Shown piece by piece: positions 25,976 through 34,358 of a DNA stretch of 64,000 nt. A program made the position numbers and the translations under genes. The stretch's first letter is position 1, and every line of letters begins with the position of its first letter. This stretch comes from Bradyrhizobium hipponense (GTDB lineage: Bacteria > Pseudomonadota > Alphaproteobacteria > Rhizobiales > Xanthobacteraceae). The notes beneath the pieces are model-generated. The model had not been told where the DNA came from. It saw only the letters and a program-made list of their open reading frames with translations, and ran no database searches. The DNA is taken from assembly GCF_008123965.1 (NCBI RefSeq), contig NZ_VSTH01000053.1:1-64000 (forward strand), given 5' to 3'.

Positions 25976-27007
25976 ATGATCATCGCGCCCGTCAGCCGTC
26001 GCACGTTCATCAAATCGTCGACAGCGCTCGCCGCCGGCCTCGTGCTCTCCCCCGCCATCATCGGCCGCGCCGAGGCCGCGACGTTGAAGCTGAAATGTTC
26101 CTCCTCGCTTCCGAACGATCCGAAATATGCCAACGGGCGCGTCTACTACGACAATCTCGTCAAGAACCTGAAGGCGAACGGTCTCGGTGAGCAGATCGAG
26201 GTCGCCTTCTTCCCCGACAACCAGCTCGGCCAGGAGATCGACGTCATCAATTCGGTCAAGCTCGGCGTGATCGATCTCATGGTGTCGGGCTCGTCGATCT
26301 CGGCCAATCTGGTGCCGCTGGTCGGCACCTTCGATCTCGGCTACCTCTTCGCGAGCTTCCCGCAGCAGACCAAGGCGTTCGATGCCGGCGCTGCCAAGCC
26401 GATCGAGGACGCGCTGCTCAAGGGCGGCAACATACGCATCATCGCCTGGGCCTATAATTTCGGCTCGCGCAGCGTGCTGGCGAGGAAGCCGGTGAAGACC
26501 CCCGAGGATCTCGCCGGGCTCAAGATCAGGACGCTGCCCAATCCGGTGATCACGGAGTGCCTGCGTCTGATGGGCGCAGCCGCGACGCCACTGGCGTTCG
26601 GCGAAATCTACACGGCGTTGCAGGCCGGCGTGCTCGACGGCCTGGAGCACGATCCGCCGACGATCCTGGCCAGCAAGTTCTTCGAGACGGCAAGATTCTA
26701 CGCGCTGACGCAGCACAATTTCTCGCCGCTTGCGATCTACTTCAGCGACATGACCTTCAACCGCATGGATCCGAAGCTGCGCGACGGCTTTCTCGATGCC
26801 GCGAAAAAGGCCGCGGCCGACACGCGTTCCCACGGGCTTGCGGTCGAGAAGGAAGCGCTGGCCGCGTTGACCGAGAAGGGCGTGACGGTGGCGGAATGCG
26901 ACCGCGACGCGTTCCGCAAGCGCGTCGCGCCGCAGACCGAGAATTTCATCAGGGCGCGGCCGGAGTCCAAGGCCGTGATCGACATCGTCCGCGCGACTCA
27001 AGCGTGA
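25976..27007 (+). CDS. TRAP transporter solute-binding protein (DctP family)
   Basis: A 343-residue periplasmic receptor. The N-terminus has a twin-arginine signal (SRRTFIKSS, then AALAAGLVLSPAIIGRAEA-like hydrophobic region with cleavage near AEA). The body shows DctP features: FPDNQLGQEIDVINSVKLG, LAGLKIRTLPNPV, FGEIYTALQAGVLDGLEHDP. It delivers an organic acid to the fused DctQM permease encoded next. GGGAGAG precedes the ATG at 25976. The partner 2-hydroxyacid dehydrogenase suggests the substrate is a 2-hydroxy or 2-keto acid, which is inference. Confidence 0.93.
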   Translation: MIIAPVSRRTFIKSSTALAAGLVLSPAIIGRAEAATLKLKCSSSLPNDPKYANGRVYYDNLVKNLKANGLGEQIEVAFFPDNQLGQEIDVINSVKLGVIDLMVSGSSISANLVPLVGTFDLGYLFASFPQQTKAFDAGAAKPIEDALLKGGNIRIIAWAYNFGSRSVLARKPVKTPEDLAGLKIRTLPNPVITECLRLMGAAATPLAFGEIYTALQAGVLDGLEHDPPTILASKFFETARFYALTQHNFSPLAIYFSDMTFNRMDPKLRDGFLDAAKKAAADTRSHGLAVEKEALAALTEKGVTVAECDRDAFRKRVAPQTENFIRARPESKAVIDIVRATQA

Positions 27008-27027
27008 GATGGTCAAGCCTGAGATGG
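26998..27027 (+). repeat. Tandem 15-bp duplication at the dctP stop / dctQM start
   Basis: TCAAGCGTGAGATGG (26998-27012) is followed at once by TCAAGCCTGAGATGG (27013-27027). The first copy holds the dctP stop TGA and the dctQM ATG (27009). The second holds another in-frame ATG (27024), so the product begins MVKPE-MALTG and has two possible starts. Confidence 0.85.
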
Positions 27028-28883
27028 CGTTGACGGGCGCGGTGTCGCTCTCGGGCGGTCGTCACGCAAGCGTCACCCTCCTGCTCCGCGTGAGCGACGC
27101 GGTCGCGGCCGTCCTGCTCGCCGCCGACCTCGTGGTGGTGTGCGCCTCCGTGCTGCTGCGCTTCCTCTTCAACGCGCCGGTCGAATGGTCGGACGACGTC
27201 GCGCGCGGATTGATGGTCGGCTCCGCCTTCTTCGGCGCGGCGAGCGCGCTGGCGCGCGGCGAGAATGTCGGGGTGTCGTTCTTCCGCGATCTGGCTCCGG
27301 TGCGGCTGCGCGCGCTGGTCGATGCGGCCAGTGCGCTGCTGGTGGTGCTGATCTCGGCCTATGTCGCCTATCACGCGATCAAGCTGGGCTCGCTGACGGC
27401 GGGACAGACCACCGGGTCCGGGCTGCCGCTGGAGCTGACGTTTTACCCGATGGGCCTCGGCGCGCTGTTCATGACGGTGTTCGCGATCGACCAGCTATGC
27501 GCAAGGCCGCTTCCCGATATCGTCAGGGGCCTCATTGCGATCGTCGTGGCGAGTGGCCTCTACCTCGCCTGGGATTATTTGTCCCCGTCCTCGGTGCCGT
27601 CGGCGGGCACGCTGATGCTGATCGGCTTCTTCGCAACGCTGTTCGGCGGATTGCCGATCGGCTTTGCGCTGGCGCTGGCGGCGCTGATCTTCATCTGGGT
27701 CGAGGGCGCGCTGCCCGGCGTCATCTTCGCCCAGCAGATGGCGCGCGGCATCGACAATTTCGTGCTGCTGGCGATCCCGTTCTTCATCCTCGTCGGCTAT
27801 CTGATGGAGGCCAACGGCATGTCGGTGCGCCTGATCGAACTGTTGCAGCGTGCGGTGGGACGCATGCGCGGCGGGCTAAATGTTGTGATGGTGGCCTCGA
27901 TGGTGCTGTTCTCGGGCATCTCCGGCTCGAAGATGGCCGATGTCGCTGCCGTCGGCTCCGTGCTGATCCCGGCGGCGCGCCGCTCCAGACAAAATCCGGG
28001 TGGCGCGGTGGCGCTGCTTGCGGCATCCGCCGTGATGGCGGAGACCATTCCGCCCTGCATCAACCTGATCATCCTCGGCTTCGTCGCCAATCTGTCGATC
28101 GGCGGGCTGTTCGTCGCCGGTCTGCTTCCGGCGGCGCTGATGGCGCTGGTCCTGATCGTCGTCTCGATCATCTTTGGCAAGCGTCCCGCCGCGGTCGAGG
28201 AGATCGAGCCGCAGATTCCGGTGTCCGGCCTGTGGAGCGGCGCGATTGCCTCGTTCGGCCTGATCTTCATGATCTTCTTCGGCTTCAAGAGCGGCTTTGC
28301 CACGGCCACGGAGATCTCGGCTTTCGCCGTCGCCTACGCCCTCGTCATCGGCGCTCTTGTGTTCCGCGAGCTCAGCTTCAAAACGGCCGCGCACAGTTTT
28401 GTCCAGGCGGCGACGCGGGCGGGGCTCGTCCTCTTCATCGTCGCGGCCGCGCAGTCGCTCGCTTTCACGCTGACGCTCCAGCAGGTGCCGCATGCGGTCG
28501 GCGACTTCATGCTTGGGTTGTCCAAGACCAGCGGCGTCTGGCTGTTCATGCTGCTGGCGATCGCGGTGCTGATCGTGATGGGATCGGTGCTGGAAGGCGC
28601 AGCCGCGCTGATCATCTTCGGGCCGCTGCTGTTGCCGGTCGCCGTGCAGCTCGGCGTCGATCCCCTGCATTTCGGCGTCGTGCTCGTCATCGCGATGGGC
28701 ATCGGCCTGTTCGCGCCGCCGCTCGGGCTCGGACTCTACGGCGCCTGCCTGATCGGCAACGTGCCGATCGAGCAGACCGTGAAGCCGATCATGGGCTATC
28801 TGGGCCTGCTGCTGCTCTGCCTGCTGGTGATCGCGTTCGTGCCGTCGCTCTCGACCGCGCTGCCGCGCGCGTTCGGCTATTGA
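27009..28883 (+). CDS. TRAP transporter fused permease (DctQ-DctM)
   Basis: A 624-residue membrane protein combining both TRAP permease subunits. Residues about 15-175 form the four-helix DctQ part (VVCASVLLRFLFNAPVEWSDDVARGL). Residues about 195-620 form the DctM part with 11-12 helices (FGGLPIGFALALAALIFIW, FFILVGYLMEANGMSVRLIEL, MAETIPPCINLIILG, GLFAPPLGLGLYGACLIGN). It uses ion gradients to import the acid captured by the upstream receptor. Start: ATG 27009, one base after the receptor stop; an alternative in-frame ATG at 27024 comes from a tandem duplication. Confidence 0.94.
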   Translation: MVKPEMALTGAVSLSGGRHASVTLLLRVSDAVAAVLLAADLVVVCASVLLRFLFNAPVEWSDDVARGLMVGSAFFGAASALARGENVGVSFFRDLAPVRLRALVDAASALLVVLISAYVAYHAIKLGSLTAGQTTGSGLPLELTFYPMGLGALFMTVFAIDQLCARPLPDIVRGLIAIVVASGLYLAWDYLSPSSVPSAGTLMLIGFFATLFGGLPIGFALALAALIFIWVEGALPGVIFAQQMARGIDNFVLLAIPFFILVGYLMEANGMSVRLIELLQRAVGRMRGGLNVVMVASMVLFSGISGSKMADVAAVGSVLIPAARRSRQNPGGAVALLAASAVMAETIPPCINLIILGFVANLSIGGLFVAGLLPAALMALVLIVVSIIFGKRPAAVEEIEPQIPVSGLWSGAIASFGLIFMIFFGFKSGFATATEISAFAVAYALVIGALVFRELSFKTAAHSFVQAATRAGLVLFIVAAAQSLAFTLTLQQVPHAVGDFMLGLSKTSGVWLFMLLAIAVLIVMGSVLEGAAALIIFGPLLLPVAVQLGVDPLHFGVVLVIAMGIGLFAPPLGLGLYGACLIGNVPIEQTVKPIMGYLGLLLLCLLVIAFVPSLSTALPRAFGY

Positions 28884-28887
28884 AGGA

Positions 28888-28929
28888 GTCTTGTCATGAA
28901 AGTCTTGTCATGAAGGTCTTGCCATGAAG
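28888..28929 (+). repeat. Triple 14-bp tandem repeat creating three staggered start codons
   Basis: Units GTCTTGTCATGAAA (28888-28901), GTCTTGTCATGAAG (28902-28915) and GTCTTGCCATGAAG (28916-28929) follow one another. Each carries an ATG in a different frame. The first two give five-codon peptides MKVLS and MKVLP, whose TGA stops overlap the next ATG as ATGA. The Shine-Dalgarno GAAGGAG (28882-28888) is spaced for the first ATG only. Confidence 0.92.
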
Positions 28930-29901
28930 GTCCTGTTGGCTCACACGCCGGAGATGCGCCGCAATTACTACGGCGATCGCAGCCTGAACGGCCTGCGGGC
29001 GATCGCCGAGGTGATCCTGCACGAGGGCGATCAGCCCCTCGGTGCAGCCAGCCTCGTCGACGCGGCCAGGGAGGCCGACATCATCGTCGCCGATCGCATG
29101 ACGGAAGGCCGCGGCGGGATCTTTTCGCAGCTGCCGCGCTTGCGCGCGTTCGTCCGCTGCGCCGTCGACATCCGCAACGTCGATGTTGATGCGGCCTCGA
29201 ACGCCGGCGTCCTGGTGACCCGCGCCGGCCCGGGCTTCGTGCAGGCAGTCGCCGAGCTCGCGCTCGGCTTCATGGTCGATCTGTCGCGCGGCGTATCGCG
29301 GGCGACCGCCGACTACCAGGCTGGCCGCAAGCCGGAGGCGCGGATGGGCCGTCAGCTCGCCGGCAGCCGGATTGGCATCATCGGCTATGGCAGCATCGGG
29401 CGCTACCTCGCCGAGGTAGCCAAAGTGCTGCGCATGGAGGTGCTGGTGTCCGACCCCTTCGCGACCGTCAGCGATGCTGCGATCAGGCAGGTCGCGCTCG
29501 ACGAACTGCTCGCGGCCTGCGACTATGTCGTCTGCCTCGCCGTCGCCAACGAACAGACTGAGAACTTGATCGGCGAGGCGGCGCTGGCACGCATGCAGAA
29601 GCATGCCGTGTTCATCAATCTGTCGCGCGGCAATCTCGTCGACGAGGCGGCGCTGGCGCGGGCGCTGACGGAGGGCCGCATCGCAGGTGCTGCAATGGAT
29701 GTCGGCCGCGCGCCCGACCAGATGCCGACACCGGAGCTGGCAAAGCTGCCGAACGTGATCGCCACGCCGCATGTCGGCGGCCTGACACCGCAGGCGATCG
29801 AATATCAGTCGCTGGAAACCGTTCGGCAGGTCGAAGCGATCGTCAAAGGCGAAATCCCGCCGGGCGCCGTCAATGCAGAGCGCTGGACGCGGAGGCCTTA
29901 G
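28924..29901 (+). CDS. D-isomer-specific 2-hydroxyacid dehydrogenase family protein
   Basis: A 325-residue NAD(P)-dependent dehydrogenase. The Rossmann motif is GIIGYGSIGRYLAEVAKVLRM. The catalytic Arg lies in NLSRGNLVDEAAL and the catalytic His in TPHVGG. The catalytic Glu normally found in DVFxxEP is not visible: the segment reads DVGRAPDQMPTPE, so activity may be altered or a nearby Asp/Glu may substitute. It would interconvert 2-hydroxy and 2-keto acids. It follows the TRAP permease, probably in one operon, and its translation start sits behind two overlapping minimal frames. Confidence 0.88.
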   Translation: MKVLLAHTPEMRRNYYGDRSLNGLRAIAEVILHEGDQPLGAASLVDAAREADIIVADRMTEGRGGIFSQLPRLRAFVRCAVDIRNVDVDAASNAGVLVTRAGPGFVQAVAELALGFMVDLSRGVSRATADYQAGRKPEARMGRQLAGSRIGIIGYGSIGRYLAEVAKVLRMEVLVSDPFATVSDAAIRQVALDELLAACDYVVCLAVANEQTENLIGEAALARMQKHAVFINLSRGNLVDEAALARALTEGRIAGAAMDVGRAPDQMPTPELAKLPNVIATPHVGGLTPQAIEYQSLETVRQVEAIVKGEIPPGAVNAERWTRRP

Positions 29902-29946
29902 CACGCCTAACTCATGCTTTCTCCGTTCCCTCCCCTGGAGGGCAGG

Positions 29947-30182
29947 GCAATCGCATATGGGTGCACGATGCGGCGACATCGGCGGTGCGCCCCCTCTCCC
30001 GCTTGCGGGGGAGGGCTGGGGTGGGGGTTGTCTCCGCGTCGGGATTGTTGAGATTGGGGAGGATATCCCGCCGTGGCGAGAGCCATCACCCGCCGCGCTC
30101 TGCGAGCGCGTCGGCCTCTCCCGCATGCGGGAGAGGCGGAGCAAGCCCGCGGACAATACTCGTGAAATCCATATGCGATTGC
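29947..30182. repeat. Composite palindromic element with 14-bp inverted ends
   Basis: GCAATCGCATATGG (29947-29960) and CCATATGCGATTGC (30169-30182) are perfect inverted ends of a 236-bp segment. Inside are CCCTCTCCCGC-TT-GCGGGGGAGGG-like and CCTCTCCCGC-AT-GCGGGAGAGG palindromes (near 29991 and 30114), a GGGGTGGGGG module and a CATCACCC module. It accounts for most of the 328-base gap between two convergent genes. Confidence 0.75.
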
Positions 30183-30229
30183 TGAACGCACCTCATTCGG
30201 AGCAGCAGCCGTGTGTCATTCGATGCGCC

Positions 30230-31396
30230 CTACAGCCGATCGACTGCCCTGAACGTCCCGTCCTTCTGGATCACCGTCAAGAACACCTTTGGCGGCGTGT
30301 CGATCATGCGCGGGCCGACGGTGACGATGTTGCCGCTAATGTCGAAGCTGCCGATCTCGTTGACGACTCGCAACAGCTCGGCGCGCGTTGGATTCGGCCC
30401 GGCCTTTTCCAGCGCCGCGGCCGCGAGGCGGCCAGAGAGATAGCCTTCCAGCGACACGAAGTCCGGCGTCAGCGCCGGGTCGAACGCCTTCTGCGCCGCC
30501 TGGTAATCCGCGACGAGTCCCAGCGAGCGATCCCAGGGGAACGGCACGACCTGCGAGACGATGACGCCTTCGCCCTCGGGGCCGAGCTCTCCGGCGAGGG
30601 CAACGGCGCCGACGAAGGAGATGTTGACGAAGGTCGGATGGAAGCCGCTGCGGTGCGCGAGCTTGATGAATTCGGCGCAGGGACCATAGGTCCCGACCAT
30701 GGCGATGGCCTCGGGCTCGGCGCGCTTGAGCATCCGCCAAGCCGAGGCGACCGCGCGGGTGTTGCGCTCGAAGGTGCCTTCGGCGGCGAGCTCGAGGCCG
30801 CGCTTGGCGAGCGCGCGCTTCACGCCGGTGAGACCATCGCGCCCGAAGGCGTCGTCCTGGTAGAAGATGCCGATCCGGGTGAAGTGACGGTCCTCGGTCA
30901 GGTGCTTGATCCAGGCCTCGGCCTCCGCGCCGTAGCTCGCGCGAATGTTGACGACGTTGGAGAGCTCGAGGTCGCGCAGGAATTCGGCGCCGCTGAACGG
31001 ACCGATGAAGGGGACGCCGCGGGCGCTGGTGATCGGAATGGTCGCGACCGCGGTCGGCGTGCCGACCGCGCCGATCAGCGCAAACACCTTGTCGTCCTCG
31101 ATCAGCCGCAAGGTCTGCGCCACCGAGCGATCGGGATCGTAGCCGTCGTCGCGGCTGAGCAGTTGGAGCTTACGGCCGTGCACGCCGCCCTTCGCATTGA
31201 CCTCGGTGAACGCGGCGACGATGCCCTGCCGCATGCGCTGTCCGAGCGCGGAGGAGGGGCCCTCGAGCGCGGCGGCCTGGCCGAACAGGATCGCATCGTT
31301 GCTGACGCCGGTCTCCTCGCCTCGGGCCGTGAGCATGGTCGCGACCAACAGCGCGATGGTCAAGGTGATGCGTGTCGCGGATCGAGATCGATACAT
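30230..31396 (-). CDS. ABC transporter substrate-binding protein (branched-chain amino acid type)
   Basis: About 388 residues from the ATG at 31396; a TTG at 31429 would add 11 residues. A signal peptide (RITLTIALLVATMLTARG) precedes a Peripla_BP_6 domain with ILFGQAAALEGPSSALGQRM, AAFTEVNAKGGVHGRKLQL and GIFYQDDAFGRDGLTGVKRAL. Such proteins bind amino acids, amides, urea or aromatic acids for Liv-type importers or for sensing. No permease or ATPase genes are next to it, so it is an orphan receptor here. It is divergent from the CHASE-GGDEF-EAL gene across a 270-base gap. Confidence 0.9.
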   Translation of the reverse strand: MYRSRSATRITLTIALLVATMLTARGEETGVSNDAILFGQAAALEGPSSALGQRMRQGIVAAFTEVNAKGGVHGRKLQLLSRDDGYDPDRSVAQTLRLIEDDKVFALIGAVGTPTAVATIPITSARGVPFIGPFSGAEFLRDLELSNVVNIRASYGAEAEAWIKHLTEDRHFTRIGIFYQDDAFGRDGLTGVKRALAKRGLELAAEGTFERNTRAVASAWRMLKRAEPEAIAMVGTYGPCAEFIKLAHRSGFHPTFVNISFVGAVALAGELGPEGEGVIVSQVVPFPWDRSLGLVADYQAAQKAFDPALTPDFVSLEGYLSGRLAAAALEKAGPNPTRAELLRVVNEIGSFDISGNIVTVGPRMIDTPPKVFLTVIQKDGTFRAVDRL

Positions 31397-31669
31397 CAAG
31401 AAGTCTTGCCGAGTGCGGGAGAAGCTCAAGGATATCCCGGCAGCATGAATCGGCGATGTATCGGCCGCTCCGTACTACTCCGGGGAAAACCGGCAATTTA
31501 CTTGCACAGATGTCGCGCCAATCCAGCACTTCATTAACTAAGCCGGGCAATGCGAAACAGCCGGGTTCCGAAATTCTCCAGTTCTTAACCGCGGTCCTGT
31601 TCCGATAGTGGCTCCGGCGGCTCAACCACAGGTTCGGTCCGCCGCGAAAGAGGGGACGGCGGCTTTGGG

Positions 31670-34099
31670 ATGAGCGATCGCGATCAGAATGATCAGGATC
31701 GGGGACGTATGACCGGGCGGTGGCGGCTTGGGCCGCTGCTCCGGCTGTATCGTCCTGCGCTTGTTGCGGCCGGTCTCGGTCTGCTGTTCTCGCTGGTCGG
31801 CGCCGCCGCGGTCGCGCGATGGGAGGATCGCGTCAACAGGATCGAGTTCGAGAACGCGGCCGAAACCCAGTCCCTCATCATGCAGAACGGCATGAACGAG
31901 TATATCAGCCGGCTTGTCGCGCTGCGGACCCTGTTCGAATCGGCCAACGAGGAAATCACCCGCAGCGAATTCGAGACCTTCAGCGCCCGCCTGTTCGAGC
32001 GCCATCCGGGCATGCTGCGCGTTGCCTGGGTGCCGCGGGTCAATCGCAGGGAGCGCGCCGACTACGAGGCAGCCGCCATTGCGGACGGCGTCTCCGGCTA
32101 TCGCATCAAGTCGCTCCAGGGCGAGGGCTTTGCAACCGCGCCGCAGGGCGACGAATATTTTCCGGTCTTCTATTCGACGCAGCCGAAGACCTCGCTCGTC
32201 TACGGCATGGATTACGCAACCGTTCCGGATCGCCGTGCTGTGCTCGAGCGAGCACGCGACAACGATCAAATTGCATCGCTGCGGGCCCAGCTCTATGGTC
32301 CCCGCGAGAACGGGCAGTTGCCGAACGCCCTCGTGGTGGTGCCGGTCTATGCCAAGGGCACATCGCGCGACACGGTCGCCGACCGGCGCCGCAATCTGGC
32401 GGGCTTCGTCGTCGGCATTTTCGATCTGCCGCTGCTGATGCAATCCATTCGCGTAACGACCGGGGCCAGCTCGGCGGTCAGCGTGAACGTCTATCCGCCC
32501 TTCACCGGGCAAATCGTCAGCATGGCGCATGCGTTGCCGGATTATTCCTCGGCAGCCAACGCCCCACAGGCGATGCGCGACGTCGCGCAAGGCCTGCACT
32601 GGTCGGGTCAGCTCAAGATCGGCGATACCGACTGGCAGGTCCGCGCGATGCCGACGCCCGACGGTCCGCTGGAGATGACCTACGACCGCGCGGTCGCGGT
32701 GCTCATCGTCGGCATGCTGCTGACGCTGTCGCTTGCGACCTATCTGATGCTGGCAAGCCGCAATTCGCGGCGGCTGTCGCTGGCGAACAGGCGCGTGCTA
32801 GAGGTCGCCCAGACCGATATCCTGACCGGACTGCCGAACCGCGCCTTTTTCCTCTCACGGCTCGACGAGATCAACGGCCAGTTGAACGATGGCGGCGTCA
32901 CGTTCTCGATCCTGATGCTCGATCTCGACCGCTTCAAGAACGTCAACGACTCTCTTGGTCACGGCGCTGGCGATGCGCTGCTGCGCCAGGTGGCGCAGCG
33001 GTTGAAATCGGCGTTGCGGGCGAGCGACGTGCTGGCGCGACTTGGCGGCGACGAATTCGCCATCCTCCAGCAAGGCTGTGAGGACCAGCGCGCCGGCTCG
33101 ACCGAGCTGGCGGGACGGATCGCCAAGCTGGTGGCCGAGCCGTTCCTCCTGCCCGGACACCGGGTGGAGATCGGCACCAGCATCGGCATTGCGATCGCGC
33201 CGGATCACGGCAGCGATCAGGAACAGCTCTTGAAGAAGGCGGACCTCGCGCTCTACCGGTCGAAATCGGCCGGCCGCAACTGCTTCACCATCTATGACGA
33301 GGCGATGTCGGCGGAACTGGAGGCGCGCAACACGCTGGAAGGCGATCTGCGCGATGCCATCGCGCTATGCCAGCTCGAAGTGCATTACCAGCCGTTCGTC
33401 GATGCTCTCTGCGGTGCGCGGCGCGGCTTCGAGGCGCTGGTGCGCTGGCGGCATCCGACGCGCGGCTTGATTCCGCCGGACCAGTTCATCGCCCTTGCGG
33501 AGGAGACCGGGCTGATCGTGCCGCTCGGCGAATTCGTGTTGCGGCGCGCCTGCGCGGATGCGGCCGGCTGGCCTTCCGATTTGACGGTTGCCGTGAACCT
33601 GTCGCCGATCCAGTTCAAGGAAGCGGATCTGTTCGACATGATCTCGGCTGCGCTGAGGGATTCCGGGCTGCCGCCGCAACGGCTCGAGATCGAGATCACC
33701 GAGTCGGTCCTGCTCGAGCGCGGCGCCGAGAATCATGCTTTCATGGAACGGCTCAAGAGCGCCGGTATCGAGCTTGCACTGGACGATTTCGGTACGGGCT
33801 ATTCCTCGCTGAGCTATCTCACCGCGTTCCCGTTCGACAAGATCAAGATCGACAAGTCGTTCATCCGCAACCTCACCCATCAGCCGCGCAGTTCCGCGAT
33901 CATCTCCTCGATCGTGACGCTGGCGCGCGGCCTCGACATGTCGGTCACCGCCGAGGGCGTCGAGACCCGCGAGGAGTTCGAGCGGTTGAAGGCGCTTGGG
34001 GTCAACTTCGCGCAGGGCTATCTGTTCGGCCGTCCGCAGCCGATCGATCGGATGCTGTTCGACGCGCCCCTCCAGCCGTCGCAGCTCGACGCCGCCTGA
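31670..34099 (+). CDS. CHASE-GGDEF-EAL cyclic-di-GMP turnover protein
   Basis: An 809-residue membrane sensor enzyme. TM1 (about 25-50) and TM2 (about 342-365) bracket a periplasmic CHASE domain (about 60-330: RHPGMLRVAWVPRVNRRER, YFPVFYSTQP). The cytoplasmic GGDEF domain (about 375-545) has an intact RLGGDEF and could make c-di-GMP. The EAL domain (about 555-800) has FEALVRWRHPTRG, NLSPIQF, EITESVL, LDDFGTGYSSLSYL and DKIKIDKSFI, so it keeps the metal ligands for c-di-GMP cleavage. Both activities look possible. The divergent neighbour is a solute-binding protein, which may share its stimulus, though nothing proves this. Confidence 0.94.
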   Translation: MSDRDQNDQDRGRMTGRWRLGPLLRLYRPALVAAGLGLLFSLVGAAAVARWEDRVNRIEFENAAETQSLIMQNGMNEYISRLVALRTLFESANEEITRSEFETFSARLFERHPGMLRVAWVPRVNRRERADYEAAAIADGVSGYRIKSLQGEGFATAPQGDEYFPVFYSTQPKTSLVYGMDYATVPDRRAVLERARDNDQIASLRAQLYGPRENGQLPNALVVVPVYAKGTSRDTVADRRRNLAGFVVGIFDLPLLMQSIRVTTGASSAVSVNVYPPFTGQIVSMAHALPDYSSAANAPQAMRDVAQGLHWSGQLKIGDTDWQVRAMPTPDGPLEMTYDRAVAVLIVGMLLTLSLATYLMLASRNSRRLSLANRRVLEVAQTDILTGLPNRAFFLSRLDEINGQLNDGGVTFSILMLDLDRFKNVNDSLGHGAGDALLRQVAQRLKSALRASDVLARLGGDEFAILQQGCEDQRAGSTELAGRIAKLVAEPFLLPGHRVEIGTSIGIAIAPDHGSDQEQLLKKADLALYRSKSAGRNCFTIYDEAMSAELEARNTLEGDLRDAIALCQLEVHYQPFVDALCGARRGFEALVRWRHPTRGLIPPDQFIALAEETGLIVPLGEFVLRRACADAAGWPSDLTVAVNLSPIQFKEADLFDMISAALRDSGLPPQRLEIEITESVLLERGAENHAFMERLKSAGIELALDDFGTGYSSLSYLTAFPFDKIKIDKSFIRNLTHQPRSSAIISSIVTLARGLDMSVTAEGVETREEFERLKALGVNFAQGYLFGRPQPIDRMLFDAPLQPSQLDAA

Positions 34100-34112
34100 G
34101 CACGCGCCTCTT

Positions 34113-34240
34113 CCTTCGAGACGACCGCTTTGCGGTCTCCTCAGGATGAGGCTAAGCGGCATCGGTGCCCGTTGAAACTGCTGCCGCGCGCTCCGTCCTC
34201 ATCCTGAGGAGCCCGCCTAAAGCGAGCGTCTCGAAGGATG
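34113..34240. repeat. Palindromic repeat, type B
   Basis: TTCGAGACG near 34115 is complementary to CGTCTCGAA near 34227, and CTCCTCAGGATGAGG near 34137 to CCTCATCCTGAGGAG near 34197. The segment fills most of the 259-base gap between the EAL gene and the MFS gene. A relative with the same arms in the opposite order lies at 37753-37860. Confidence 0.7.
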
Positions 34241-34358
34241 GGCCGCAGGGAAACCGCTCTCGAATGCGAATGCGCTGTCGCTCACCGGGCATGCGCGAAA
34301 AGCGCTTGACCCGGTCGGTCCCTGATGGTCCGAAGGATCGTCCAGGGATGAAACAAAA

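Noticed and set aside
29873-31537. A 554-codon plus-strand frame over the repeat region and the solute-binding protein
   Set aside because: It crosses a palindromic repeat and lies antisense to a good Peripla_BP_6 protein.
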